DNA of 64,000 nucleotides from Pseudobutyrivibrio ruminis HUN009 (GCF_000703005.1 NZ_JNLH01000001.1:1977001-2041000); one strand, 5' to 3'. Positions 34,351 through 43,008 are shown, counted from the first letter of the stretch. Numbers and translations are program-made. The notes: generated by a model from the letters alone, not told the origin.

Positions 34351-34896
34351 ATGAACCAAAAGAATAACTCAAGAGAATTTAATCCTTTTATACTGCTGAT
34401 AATCATTCCTTTTCAGCTACTCTTTGATTATCTTGTTTTACATTTTACGTTTGAATTGGAAGTGAATGGTAATCCAGATGCACATGGGCATCCTACAGGT
34501 TTGATGACGGCAACAATGTTTATTTTTATGTCAGTGATAACGCTTGTTGTCATTATTCTAACGCTGTTTAGCATTATTATAATTTACATGGTCAGAAATA
34601 AGAGGATGAAAGCGATGGTGAATCAGTTGGTTAGATATAGAATGATATTTACCGGTAGAGTGCAGGGAGTTGGTTTTAGATATACAGCTAATAATGCAGC
34701 CAACCAGTATCACCTTACTGGGTATGTGAAAAATGAATATGATGGCTCGGTCACTGTAGAGGTTCAGGGAGCCGAGGAAGCTATATACTTGTTTATTAAG
34801 TCGCTGGCTAATGATAGGTATATAGGCATTGACGATATACAAAAGCAGCAGATTCCTATTGAAGCTGATGAAAGAGGCTTCATTGTTCAGTATTAA
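34351..34896 (+). CDS. Membrane-anchored acylphosphatase (two-helix N-terminal fusion)
   Basis: The C-terminal 90 residues are an acylphosphatase, which hydrolyses carboxyl-phosphate bonds such as acetyl phosphate or carbamoyl phosphate. Catalytic Arg110 lies in GRVQGVGFRYTA and Asn128 in GYVKN. The first 90 residues are unusual: two membrane helices (about 13-33 and 51-80) joined by a loop with DAHGH, then a basic stop. Acylphosphatases are normally soluble and about 90 residues. GGGGGG lies four bases before ATG, so the long form looks genuine. GAGG eight bases before ATG 34615 could also yield a short soluble form. Confidence 0.82.
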   Translation: MNQKNNSREFNPFILLIIIPFQLLFDYLVLHFTFELEVNGNPDAHGHPTGLMTATMFIFMSVITLVVIILTLFSIIIIYMVRNKRMKAMVNQLVRYRMIFTGRVQGVGFRYTANNAANQYHLTGYVKNEYDGSVTVEVQGAEEAIYLFIKSLANDRYIGIDDIQKQQIPIEADERGFIVQY

Positions 34897-34946
34897 ATTA
34901 GGATGATGATTTATATGAATTTGCTATCATAGATGGCTAATGACAG

Positions 34947-34978
34947 GCATCTAGTCCATAAGGGCTAGGTGCTTTTTT
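34947..34978 (+). terminator. Terminator after the acylphosphatase gene
   Basis: GCATCTAG pairs with CTAGGTGC (one wobble) and the stem continues inward through TCC/GGG around ATAA; six T follow. It lies 50 bases after the stop. Confidence 0.88.
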
Positions 34979-35004
34979 ATATTTAAGATAGAATTCACAA
35001 ATTG

Positions 35005-35090
35005 TAGTTAGAAATAACTAACCATATGTGCTATTATTTAATTAAGATTGAAAAGACTAGATAAGACTAGATAAGACAAGGAGGAGACAG
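35005..35090 (+). promoter_or_regulatory. Operator-like dyad and direct repeat ahead of the ABC exporter
   Basis: TAGTTAGAAATAACTA (35005-35020) is a perfect six-base inverted repeat with a four-base centre, of the kind bound by MarR-type regulators. TATTAT about 12 bases further on may be a -10. A tandem repeat, GACTAGATAA twice and then GACAAG (35055-35080), runs straight into the ribosome binding site. No regulator gene is encoded next to it, so the partner is unknown. Confidence 0.5.
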
Positions 35091-35798
35091 GTGAATAAAG
35101 TATCTTTAAGAAATGTATCAAAGGTTTATAACGTGGGAGAAAAAGAGTTTCGAGCTTTGGACCATGTTGATTTAGACATTGAGGAAGGAAAATTTGTAGT
35201 AATACTTGGTCCGTCAGGAGCAGGAAAATCTACATTACTTAATCTCATTGGAGGAATGGATACTCCTTCTGAAGGAGAGGTAATTGTAAATGGGGAAAAT
35301 ATTACCGGATATTCGGAGAATAAGCTCAGCGATTTTAGAGCTAAATCGGTAGGCTTTATTTTCCAGTTTTACAATATTCTTCCTTCACTTACTGTAAAAG
35401 AAAATGTGGAGTTGATTAATGAAATTGTAAAAAATCATCTTGATGCGGATGAAGCGCTTCAGGATGTGGGATTATCAGAACACATGAATAAATTTCCTAA
35501 TCAATTATCTGGTGGCGAACAGCAGCGTGTTTCTATCGCACGTGCTATTGCAAAGAATCCAGCACTTCTTTTATGCGATGAACCTACAGGTGCCCTTGAT
35601 TCTCAAACAGGTGTAATGATTCTCAAGATTTTGAAAAAGCAAACTACAAAGGAAAGAGGCAATAATACAGTTATTATCGTTACCCATAATGCACTTATTG
35701 CAGATATCGCCGACGTTGTTATACGTGTGAAAAACGGCAAAATAAAGAGTGTAGAAGAGAATGCAAATCCAGCAAACATAGATGAGGTTCAATGGTAA
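35091..35798 (+). CDS. ABC transporter ATP-binding protein, MacB/LolD-like
   Basis: The cytoplasmic ATPase of an FtsX-type exporter. The 235-residue protein has Walker A GPSGAGKST (about residue 41), a Q loop in FIFQFYNILPSLTV, signature LSGGEQQRVSIARA and Walker B ALLLCDEPTGALDS, then the H-loop IIVTHN. The start is GTG with AAGGAGGAG ahead. It ends one or two bases before the permease gene. In Firmicutes such pairs export or resist antimicrobial peptides, or move lipids or lipoproteins; the substrate is not shown here. Confidence 0.9.
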   Translation: MNKVSLRNVSKVYNVGEKEFRALDHVDLDIEEGKFVVILGPSGAGKSTLLNLIGGMDTPSEGEVIVNGENITGYSENKLSDFRAKSVGFIFQFYNILPSLTVKENVELINEIVKNHLDADEALQDVGLSEHMNKFPNQLSGGEQQRVSIARAIAKNPALLLCDEPTGALDSQTGVMILKILKKQTTKERGNNTVIIVTHNALIADIADVVIRVKNGKIKSVEENANPANIDEVQW

Positions 35799-35799
35799 A

Positions 35800-38226
35800 A
35801 TGTTGAGAAAAAAATTATTAAGAGATATAAAGGAAAACTTGGGACAATTCTTTACCATTTTTTCCATGATATTTTTGGCGATTATGGCATTTTCAGGTAT
35901 CAATGCTTTTTCAGATGGATTGAAATATTCTTCAGTAGAATTCTATGAAAAGAACAATCTTCAAGATTTATGGTTGTATGGTGAAAATTTTTCCGAGGAA
36001 GATTTAGATAAAATTAAGGCGTTAGACAATGTAGCAGATGCAGAAAGATATCTTTCGATGCAGGGCTCAGTAGATGTGGAAAATAAGGAGAATTCAGAAC
36101 TTGAAAATATTCAAGTTGAGTTGAATTTCCTGGATGCAGAGGATGATGAAAAGAATATTTCAACCATGTATTTAAGAGATGGCGAGGAATACAGCCCAGA
36201 TAAAGATGGTGTTTGGGTTGGATATTATTTCGCTAAGGCCAGAGATATTCAAGTTGGAGATAAACTGACATTTTATGTAGAGGGCTATAAATTTACAGAG
36301 GTGGTTCGCGGAATTGTATCATCTCCAGATCACGTATATACGGTATCTGATCCTACTGTTATTTTCCAGGATGCCGCTGATTTCGGATGGGTGTATTTAT
36401 CAATGAGGGAATTTCCTAAGGAATACCTGTATGATGATATTTTCGTCTATCCAAATGCTATAGTTGATGTGACAGGAGTAGCTCCTAATCCATATATTAA
36501 TTCTAATGAGCTTGATGAATTTGAGAACAAACTAAAGTCAGTAAAGAATGAGCTGTATGAGCTTGATGACATTTCTATAAGTGCAATCACTGGTAGAGAT
36601 GTATGGCCATCTTATGAGACTTTAAAGGCAGAATCTGAGGAGGGGGATACCTACTCAGGCATGTTTACTGTTTTGTTTGTTTTCATAGCAGGTCTTTCTG
36701 TTGTTACAACTATGAGCCGATTTGTAAAGAAACAGCGAGTGCAGATTGGAACATTGAAGGCTTTAGGATTTAGAAATAGAAAAGTTACAATGCATTATAT
36801 TGCATATGGCTTTTGGGTAAGCTTAATTGCTGCAATTCTTGGAATTGTAATTGGTGGTCCTGTACTTGGTCAGCCTTTCCTTAACATGGAGCTTTCTATG
36901 TTTGATTTGCCAGACGCTCACAGATGTATTCTAAGTAAGAATTATATAGTTGCCGCTTCAATTGTTATCGTAATTACGATAATTACTTATTATTCAATAA
37001 AGAGTATTTTGAAGGAATCTGCAGCTCAAACTCTTAGACTTGAAGTTCCACACATTAAAATTAAGGCCAAGGAAGGCGGCAAAGGGCTAAGCGCCAAATT
37101 GCCATTTTCCGTAAAATGGAATCTGAGGGATATTTTCAGAAGTAAATCAAGAAGTATCATGGCTATAGTTGGTGTTATGGGTTCTACACTTTTAATAGTG
37201 ATGGCATTTGGCATGCAGGATTCACTTCAGCATTATCTTGAATGGGAGTTTGATAAGATACAAGCATATAATTACAAGCTCAATCTTTCGGAGAATGTTT
37301 CAGATGAAAGATTAGATGAATTGTTTGATGCATACGGAGATGCAACCAGTCAGACAGTTGCCATCGAATACAAGGATTCAGAGGGTAATATAGTAACTTC
37401 TTCTATTACTGTAAATGATTCAGATGGATATTTACGAGTATCTGACCATGATACAAACACCTATGATATTAATGATGGAATACCAGGAAACACAGATGGA
37501 GACGTAAATGAAGCTGGGGCGCTTTTTGCAACAGAAAAACTTCTTAAAGATAATGAATTTTCATTAGGAGATACAGTTAAATGGAGAATCATGGGGGAGG
37601 ATGATTGGTATGAAACTAAGATTGTAGCCGCCTACAGAGATCCTCAGAGTCAACAGTTTTCTATGACAAGAGTAGCCTTTGAAGGCCTGGGCGAGGATTA
37701 TGTTTGCGATACCATTTATACAAATGATGATCTTAGTGTTTTAACTGACTCAGATATAGATGGAGTATCTACGATTTCATCAATTGAATCATTGAAAGAG
37801 CAGATGAATGTTATGCTTGAGATGATAAGCAGCATGATAGTTTTATTAATCGCAATATCAGCTATCCTTGGGTTTATTATCATTTACAATATGGGAATTC
37901 TTGCACTTAGCGAGAAGATGTACCAGTTTGCAACGCTTAAGGTATTAGGCTTTAAGTTTAATAAACTGGCGCTTATTTACACCCAGCAAAATCTATGGCT
38001 TACCTTAGTAGGGATAATCCTTGGTTTACCACTAGGGTATGAATTTACTGACTGTATGTTTAAATATGCTATAGGTGACAATTACGATTTCTTTGCGAAC
38101 ATAGATATATCAGCCTATCTGATTGCAATAATAGGTACACTTTTAATCATGTTTGTTACAAGTATTGCTTTGTCTCGTAATCTTAAAAAGATAGATATGG
38201 TTGCAAGCCTCAAGGCCAATGAGTAA
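35800..38226 (+). CDS. FtsX-like ABC transporter permease
   Basis: An 808-residue integral membrane partner of the preceding ATPase. About eight membrane helices are seen: one at residues 15-40, three at about 290-410, one at 450-475, three at about 680-800. Two large extracytoplasmic domains lie between them, and the two halves each end in an FtsX domain. ATG at 35800 is chosen, just after the ATPase stop; ATG 35782, overlapping the ATPase gene, is possible. Two-domain FtsX permeases of this size are common in Lachnospiraceae. No sensor kinase/regulator pair of the BceRS type is adjacent. Confidence 0.88.
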   Translation: MLRKKLLRDIKENLGQFFTIFSMIFLAIMAFSGINAFSDGLKYSSVEFYEKNNLQDLWLYGENFSEEDLDKIKALDNVADAERYLSMQGSVDVENKENSELENIQVELNFLDAEDDEKNISTMYLRDGEEYSPDKDGVWVGYYFAKARDIQVGDKLTFYVEGYKFTEVVRGIVSSPDHVYTVSDPTVIFQDAADFGWVYLSMREFPKEYLYDDIFVYPNAIVDVTGVAPNPYINSNELDEFENKLKSVKNELYELDDISISAITGRDVWPSYETLKAESEEGDTYSGMFTVLFVFIAGLSVVTTMSRFVKKQRVQIGTLKALGFRNRKVTMHYIAYGFWVSLIAAILGIVIGGPVLGQPFLNMELSMFDLPDAHRCILSKNYIVAASIVIVITIITYYSIKSILKESAAQTLRLEVPHIKIKAKEGGKGLSAKLPFSVKWNLRDIFRSKSRSIMAIVGVMGSTLLIVMAFGMQDSLQHYLEWEFDKIQAYNYKLNLSENVSDERLDELFDAYGDATSQTVAIEYKDSEGNIVTSSITVNDSDGYLRVSDHDTNTYDINDGIPGNTDGDVNEAGALFATEKLLKDNEFSLGDTVKWRIMGEDDWYETKIVAAYRDPQSQQFSMTRVAFEGLGEDYVCDTIYTNDDLSVLTDSDIDGVSTISSIESLKEQMNVMLEMISSMIVLLIAISAILGFIIIYNMGILALSEKMYQFATLKVLGFKFNKLALIYTQQNLWLTLVGIILGLPLGYEFTDCMFKYAIGDNYDFFANIDISAYLIAIIGTLLIMFVTSIALSRNLKKIDMVASLKANE

Positions 38227-38304
38227 AATAATTGATAGCCCTATCATTTGCAAAGAGCTATTTGTATATGATAGTCTAATAGAAAAAATTAGGAGTTAAT
38301 TAGT

Positions 38305-38823
38305 TTGGAAGATTTATATCAGGTTGGTTCAATTACACAGACTCATGGAATTAGAGGCGAGGTAAAGGTTTTTCCTCTTACAGACGATATTTCCAGATTT
38401 AAGAATATGAAGAATTTGCTTTTGGATGCAGGTAAGGAGGGCTATATCAGCCTTGAGGTTGAAAATGCTCGTCCACAGAAGAATCTTGTTATCCTTAAGT
38501 TTAAAGGCATCGATAATATCAATGATATTGAAAAATATAAGGGCCATGGCCTTTATGTGACAAAGGATAATCGCGTAGACCTTAAGGAGGATGAGTATTT
38601 CATCGCGGATCTTATTGGCTGTGATGTTTATCTTGATTCTGACAAGGACAACAGATTTGGCACTATTTCGGATGTTATGGAAACTGGCGCTAATGATGTT
38701 TATGAGATTACCCTTGAAAGCGGCAAAACTGTTCTTGTCCCTGCTATCAAGGATTGCATCTTGGATGTAGATATCGAAGGGCGCAGAATGGAAATTCATT
38801 TGATGGAAGGATTGATGGATTAA
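38305..38823 (+). CDS. rimM: Ribosome maturation factor RimM, TTG start
   Basis: RimM binds S19 and helps mature the head of the 30S subunit. The 172-residue protein has the N-terminal barrel (QVGSITQTHGIRGEVKVFPL) and a PRC-barrel C-terminal half (EYFIADLIGCDVY, GANDVYEITL, VPAIKDCILDVDIEGRRM). The start is TTG at 38305 with AGGAG nine bases ahead; the next Met is too far into the conserved domain. It resumes the conserved order khpA-rimM-trmD-rplS after the inserted accessory block. Confidence 0.95.
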   Translation: MEDLYQVGSITQTHGIRGEVKVFPLTDDISRFKNMKNLLLDAGKEGYISLEVENARPQKNLVILKFKGIDNINDIEKYKGHGLYVTKDNRVDLKEDEYFIADLIGCDVYLDSDKDNRFGTISDVMETGANDVYEITLESGKTVLVPAIKDCILDVDIEGRRMEIHLMEGLMD

Positions 38824-38824
38824 T

Positions 38825-39523
38825 ATGAAGTTTTATATTTTAACCCTTTTTCCAGAAATGATTGAGGATGCGTTAAATACCAGTATCCTTGGCCGTGCTA
38901 GCAAGGCTGGTTCTATTTCATTCGAAGCTATTAATATTCGTGATTACACACTTGATAAGCATAAAAAGGTGGATGATTATCCATATGGCGGTGGTGCCGG
39001 CATGGTTATGCAGGCACAGCCAATATACGACGCATACCAGGCAGTTTGCGAAAAGGCTGGACACAAGGTTCATTGCATTTATTTGACACCACAGGGGAAG
39101 CTTTTCAAGCAACCAGATGCAAAGACACTTGCTTTAAAAGAAGATATTTGTTTACTTTGCGGACATTATGAGGGCATCGATGAAAGAGTGCTTGAGGAAA
39201 TCGTTGACGAGTATTATTCAATCGGCGACTATGTGCTTACTGGTGGCGAGCTTCCATCACTTGTTATGATTGATGCTATTTCACGTATGGTTCCGGGAGT
39301 ACTTACAAACTCAGAATCAGGAGAGGATGAATCTCTTGAAAACAACCTTTTAGAGTATCCTCAGTATTCTAGACCAGAGGTTTGGAACGATAGACGAGTT
39401 CCAGCTATTCTTTTATCAGGTGATCATGCAAAGGTTGATGCGTGGAGACATGAACAATCAATTGAGCGTACCAAAGAGCGCAGGCCTGATTTATATGCTA
39501 AATATTTGGAAAATGATTGTTGA
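38825..39523 (+). CDS. trmD: tRNA (guanine-N1)-methyltransferase
   Basis: TrmD methylates G37 next to the anticodon in tRNAs reading CNN codons, preventing frameshifts. The 232-residue SPOUT-fold protein shows YPYGGGAGMVMQ, YLTPQGKLF, the knot LCGHYEGIDERVLE and IGDYVLTGGELPSLVMIDA. The C-terminal helical domain ends with RRPDLYAKY. It starts one base after the rimM stop (TAATATG). Its stop codon overlaps the -35 of an internal promoter for rplS. Confidence 0.97.
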   Translation: MKFYILTLFPEMIEDALNTSILGRASKAGSISFEAINIRDYTLDKHKKVDDYPYGGGAGMVMQAQPIYDAYQAVCEKAGHKVHCIYLTPQGKLFKQPDAKTLALKEDICLLCGHYEGIDERVLEEIVDEYYSIGDYVLTGGELPSLVMIDAISRMVPGVLTNSESGEDESLENNLLEYPQYSRPEVWNDRRVPAILLSGDHAKVDAWRHEQSIERTKERRPDLYAKYLENDC

Positions 39524-39548
39524 TTATTATAAACAACCATGTTATTAT
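39520..39548 (+). promoter_or_regulatory. Internal promoter of rplS
   Basis: TTGATT at 39520-39525 overlaps the trmD stop, and TATTAT at 39543-39548 lies 17 bases on. The start near 39555 leaves a leader of about 74 bases before rplS. In other Firmicutes an L19 leader occupies this place; only a weak ATTC/GAAT fold could be drawn here, so a leader RNA is not claimed. Confidence 0.65.
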
Positions 39549-39628
39549 AAATGAGTTGCAAAAAAGAGATGTTCCGCTGTTATTCAATAGGGAATATTAA
39601 GAATGTCGCTAAATTTGGAGGAATAAAA

Positions 39629-39979
39629 ATGAACGCAAACGAGATTATCAGAAACATTGAAGCTGCCGAGCTTAAGGCAGAAGTACCTGAGTTTCAGGTA
39701 GGTGACACAGTAAAGGTTTACGGCCGTATCGTTGAGGGTAACCGTACTCGTACACAGGTATTCGAGGGTACAGTTATTAAGAGACAGGGTGGAAGCAACC
39801 GTGAGACATTCACAGTTCGTAAGTCATCAAACGGCGTAGGCGTTGAAAAGACTTGGCCACTTCACAGCCCTAACGTTGAGAAGATCGAAGTAGTTAGAAA
39901 AGGTAAAGTTCGTAGAGCTAAGCTATTCTACCTCAGAGAGCTCACAGGTAAGAAGGCAAAGGTTAAGGAGAGAATCTAA
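39629..39979 (+). CDS. rplS: 50S ribosomal protein L19
   Basis: A 116-residue protein at the subunit interface. ATG at 39629 follows GGAGG at 39617-39621; earlier in-frame codons belong to the leader. FQVGDTVKVYGRIVEGNRTR, FEGTVIKRQGG, TFTVRK and HSPNVEKIEVVRKGKVRRAKL are diagnostic of bL19. A strong terminator closes the rimM-trmD-rplS unit. Confidence 0.98.
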   Translation: MNANEIIRNIEAAELKAEVPEFQVGDTVKVYGRIVEGNRTRTQVFEGTVIKRQGGSNRETFTVRKSSNGVGVEKTWPLHSPNVEKIEVVRKGKVRRAKLFYLRELTGKKAKVKERI

Positions 39980-39994
39980 TCTCGGAATCCACTG

Positions 39995-40028
39995 GAACAG
40001 TCACTTTATTGTGACTGTTCTTTATTTT
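39995..40028 (+). terminator. Terminator of rplS
   Basis: A perfect ten-pair stem, GAACAGTCAC with GTGACTGTTC around TTTATT, is followed by TTTATTTTT. Confidence 0.93.
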
Positions 40029-40077
40029 TAGACTAAAGTGCGGTATATTTATACTAAAGATTTAAAGGGATTTTTGT

Positions 40078-40674
40078 ATGCTTTTATCAATTAAACGATT
40101 ATTTAATAAAACCTTTCATCGTAGAAACGATGGGCTAAATTTTAGAAGACGCCGCAAGAAAATAAATTTCGATAAAGTAAGATACGTTTTGATATTTTTG
40201 CTGGAATTAGTGCTTGTGATTGGCTTGGCATTTGGAGTTGTTACTGCATTCGGCAAACAGGTAGAATGTTCCAATGCATCTATGGAGCCAACCTATCAAA
40301 CATCCGATATATTACTTGTAAACACCATTGCTTACAAGTTCTCTGAGCCTGAGGCAGGGGATGTTATCGCATTCAAGCCAAAGTCTAATGTTAACGCCAG
40401 CTACAGCGTAAAGCGTGTTATTGCAGTACCGGGGGATACTATCTATATCAGCAATGGCCGTATTTACATCAATGATGAATTATACAAAGAAAATCTTGAT
40501 GTGGAGCGCATAGAAAATCCAGGTATTGCAGCGACTCCAATTACACTTTTGGATGATCAGTATTTTGTACTAGGTGATAATCGTAATTCTTCAGAGGATT
40601 CGCGTTATGAAAGTGTTGGTTTTGTTTCCAATGAAGATATTTTAGGCAAGGTTTGGGCTAAATACCCATTCTAA
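40078..40674 (+). CDS. lepB: Signal peptidase I (first copy)
   Basis: SPase I removes signal peptides from exported proteins at the outer face of the membrane. The 198-residue protein has a basic N-terminal tail, one membrane helix (about 36-57) and the catalytic domain. The Ser nucleophile is residue 68 in NASMEPTY and the Lys general base is residue 112 in YSVKRVIAVPGD. Boxes GDVIAFK and VLGDNRNSSEDSR are intact. It is the first of two copies that flank rbgA, in an unusual pairing. Confidence 0.94.
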   Translation: MLLSIKRLFNKTFHRRNDGLNFRRRRKKINFDKVRYVLIFLLELVLVIGLAFGVVTAFGKQVECSNASMEPTYQTSDILLVNTIAYKFSEPEAGDVIAFKPKSNVNASYSVKRVIAVPGDTIYISNGRIYINDELYKENLDVERIENPGIAATPITLLDDQYFVLGDNRNSSEDSRYESVGFVSNEDILGKVWAKYPF

Positions 40675-40686
40675 CGAGAGGTGAAT

Positions 40687-41526
40687 ATGGAATTTCAATG
40701 GTATCCAGGGCATATGACCAAAGCAAAGCGTCAGATGCAGGAGGATATAAAACTTATAGATTTGGTTATCGAGGTTATCGACGCTAGATGTCCTATATCT
40801 AGCCGAAATCCTGATATAAATGGACTTGCTAATGGCAAGCTTCGACTTGTTCTTTTAAACAAATCTGATTTAGCAGACAAAGCTGTTAATCAGAAATGGA
40901 TTTCGTATTTCAAGGATCAGGGCTTTTATTGCGTCGAGCTGGATTCTCGTGATAGAAAGAACATGAAGGGCGTTCAGGCCACACTTGATGAGGTTTGCGC
41001 CGCAAAGTTTGAAAAGGACAGAAAACGTGGCATTAAGAATCGCCCAGTTAGAGCCATGGTTGTAGGTATTCCTAATGTTGGAAAGTCTACATTCATTAAT
41101 TCATTTGCAGGTAAAGCAGTAGCAAAGACTGGTAATAAGCCAGGTGTTACAAAGGGCAAACAATGGATTAAGCTTAATAAATCAGTTGAGCTTCTTGATA
41201 CACCAGGTATTCTTTGGCCAAAGTTTGAGGATAACACTGTTGGTCTTCATTTAGCATTCATCGGTTCTATCAATGATGCAATCATCGAAACCAGAGAGCT
41301 TGCTATGGAGCTTGCAGATTTTATAAAAGAGACTTATCCAGGAGCATTAGCAGCTCGTTATGAAGTAAATGAAGATTTAGTTAATCATGAAATTATTACT
41401 GAAATAGCCCTCAAGAGAAACTTCTTGAAAAAGGGCTCGGAGCCAGATTTCGACAAGGCTGCTTCAGTTTTAATAGATGAATTTAGAAACGGTAGTCTAG
41501 GAAAAATTTCACTTGAAAGGCCATAA
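40687..41526 (+). CDS. rbgA: Ribosome biogenesis GTPase RbgA (YlqF)
   Basis: RbgA drives a late step of 50S assembly, allowing entry of L16 and other proteins. The GTPase motifs are circularly permuted: G4 LLNKSDL (about 57), then G1 GIPNVGKST (about 128) and G3 DTPGIL (about 172). WYPGHMTKAKRQM is the family start. ATG at 40687 is used, with AGAGG five bases ahead; GTG at 40681 lies on top of that site. The 279-residue length is normal. The rplS-rbgA-rnhB order is conserved, apart from the signal peptidase genes. Confidence 0.96.
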   Translation: MEFQWYPGHMTKAKRQMQEDIKLIDLVIEVIDARCPISSRNPDINGLANGKLRLVLLNKSDLADKAVNQKWISYFKDQGFYCVELDSRDRKNMKGVQATLDEVCAAKFEKDRKRGIKNRPVRAMVVGIPNVGKSTFINSFAGKAVAKTGNKPGVTKGKQWIKLNKSVELLDTPGILWPKFEDNTVGLHLAFIGSINDAIIETRELAMELADFIKETYPGALAARYEVNEDLVNHEIITEIALKRNFLKKGSEPDFDKAASVLIDEFRNGSLGKISLERP

Positions 41527-41528
41527 GC

Positions 41529-42230
41529 ATGAAGGTTATCGACTTTAACGAGGAAGAGCAGGAAATCAAAAGAGACATCGAAAGGGCTAGACAGAATATT
41601 AAAGAAGTAGAAGATTTGTCGGACTTCGATTCAAAGCCTAAAAAAGAAAAGAAGAAAAAGAAAGATGATGAGGAAGAACCTCTTACAAAAGAATCAGTTG
41701 CTAAGGAAATTATTAGCGTAATCATTAATGTCTTGGTATGTTTTGGCATTGTTTTTCTTATCACCCATTTCATAGGGCAGCGTACGGTAGTTAGTGGTTC
41801 ATCTATGGAAGATACTTTGTCAGATGGGGACAATCTTATCGTTGACAAAATCAGCTATCGTTTTAACGAACCAGAGCGTTTTGATGTGGTTGTTTTTCCG
41901 CCTAAATACGAGGAAGACACATATTACATTAAGCGAATCATCGGCTTGCCAGGTGAGGTAGTTAGCATAGACAGCGAAGGCACTATTTATATCAACGGCG
42001 AAGTGCTTGATGAGCAATATGGCACTGATGTTATTATGAACGCTGGCCTTGCTAGCAGCGAAATTCTTCTTGGACCTGATGAATACTTTGTTCTAGGAGA
42101 CAATCGAAACAACAGTACAGACTCGCGTTTTGAGGCTGTTGGTAATGTTAAAGGTGAAGACATTGTGGGACGAGCTTGGCTTAGAGTTTACCCATTTGAT
42201 TCATTTGGACTTGTAGAGAATATAGAATAG
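41529..42230 (+). CDS. lepB: Signal peptidase I (second copy, charged N-terminal extension)
   Basis: A second SPase I, 233 residues. The Ser nucleophile is residue 92 in SGSSMEDTL and Lys135 lies in YYIKRIIGLPGE; VLGDNRNNSTDSR is intact. It differs from the first copy by a 60-residue cytoplasmic tail before the membrane helix (about 61-83). The tail is rich in acid and base, with a stretch of seven Lys in eight positions near residue 42. The paralogues are clearly different in sequence, so the duplication is old. It begins two bases after rbgA. Confidence 0.94.
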   Translation: MKVIDFNEEEQEIKRDIERARQNIKEVEDLSDFDSKPKKEKKKKKDDEEEPLTKESVAKEIISVIINVLVCFGIVFLITHFIGQRTVVSGSSMEDTLSDGDNLIVDKISYRFNEPERFDVVVFPPKYEEDTYYIKRIIGLPGEVVSIDSEGTIYINGEVLDEQYGTDVIMNAGLASSEILLGPDEYFVLGDNRNNSTDSRFEAVGNVKGEDIVGRAWLRVYPFDSFGLVENIE

Positions 42231-42232
42231 AC

Positions 42233-42997
42233 ATGAGCGAAAAGAAGATTTCAGAAATTCAAAAAGAATACAAAGAGACTAGTGAGCTTTTACTTCCGGA
42301 TTTCATCGAAGAATATATTAATGATGGCCGACCAGGAGTTTCAAAAATCATAGGCATGGCCCAGAAACGTATGGAAAAGCTTCGTATTGAGAGGGAACGC
42401 ATAGAACGCCTCAAGGAATATGAAAAACAGTATTGGCCTGAATTTGACTATATTGGCGGTATTGATGAAGTTGGAAGAGGACCACTTGCGGGCCCTGTTG
42501 TTACAGCTTGCGTTGTCTTGCCAAAGGATTGCAGTATCCTTTATATCAATGATTCTAAAAAGCTTTCAGCCTCAAAAAGAGAAGAATTATACGAAATCAT
42601 TATGAAAGAGGCTGTTTCAGTTGGAATTGGCGTATGCTCAGAGCAGCGCATAGATGAAATCAACATCCTTCAGGCTACATACGAAGCAATGCGCCAGGCT
42701 ATTTCAGAATGCTCAGTAGAGCCACAGGTATTGTTAAATGATGCAGTTACTATACCTGAGGTAAAAATACAGCAAGTTCCAATTATAAAGGGTGATGCCA
42801 AATCAATATCTATTGGTGCAGCCAGCATTATTGCAAAGGTTACTAGAGATAGAATGATGGTAGAATACGACAGCATTTATCCTGAATATCATTTTGCATC
42901 TAACAAGGGTTACGGTAGCGCAGAGCATATCGAGGCTCTCAAGAAATACGGCCCTTGTCCAATTCATAGAAGATCCTTTATAGGAAACTTTGTTTAA
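42233..42997 (+). CDS. rnhB: Ribonuclease HII
   Basis: RNase HII removes ribonucleotides and RNA from RNA-DNA hybrids. The 254-residue protein has a helical N-terminal extension of about 70 residues, as in the Bacillus enzyme. The catalytic domain follows: Asp78 and Glu79 in GGIDEVGRGPLAGPVV, NDSKKLSASKRE, ILQATYEAMRQA and KGDAKSISIGAASIIAKVTRD. It begins two bases after the second lepB, and the two probably share one transcript. Confidence 0.96.
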   Translation: MSEKKISEIQKEYKETSELLLPDFIEEYINDGRPGVSKIIGMAQKRMEKLRIERERIERLKEYEKQYWPEFDYIGGIDEVGRGPLAGPVVTACVVLPKDCSILYINDSKKLSASKREELYEIIMKEAVSVGIGVCSEQRIDEINILQATYEAMRQAISECSVEPQVLLNDAVTIPEVKIQQVPIIKGDAKSISIGAASIIAKVTRDRMMVEYDSIYPEYHFASNKGYGSAEHIEALKKYGPCPIHRRSFIGNFV

Positions 42998-43008
42998 TTA
43001 GGTGAATT

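Noticed and set aside
34580..34640. Frameshift or gene fusion artefact in the acylphosphatase gene
   Set aside because: The frame is continuous, the first ATG has a strong site and the linker is plausible, so a sequencing error is not needed to explain it.
38329..38799. Minus-strand open frame inside rimM
   Set aside because: Shadow of rimM with no initiation site and no recognisable product.
39555..39628. L19 leader RNA before rplS
   Set aside because: Position fits, but only four-base stems could be drawn by eye; a covariance search would be needed to claim it.
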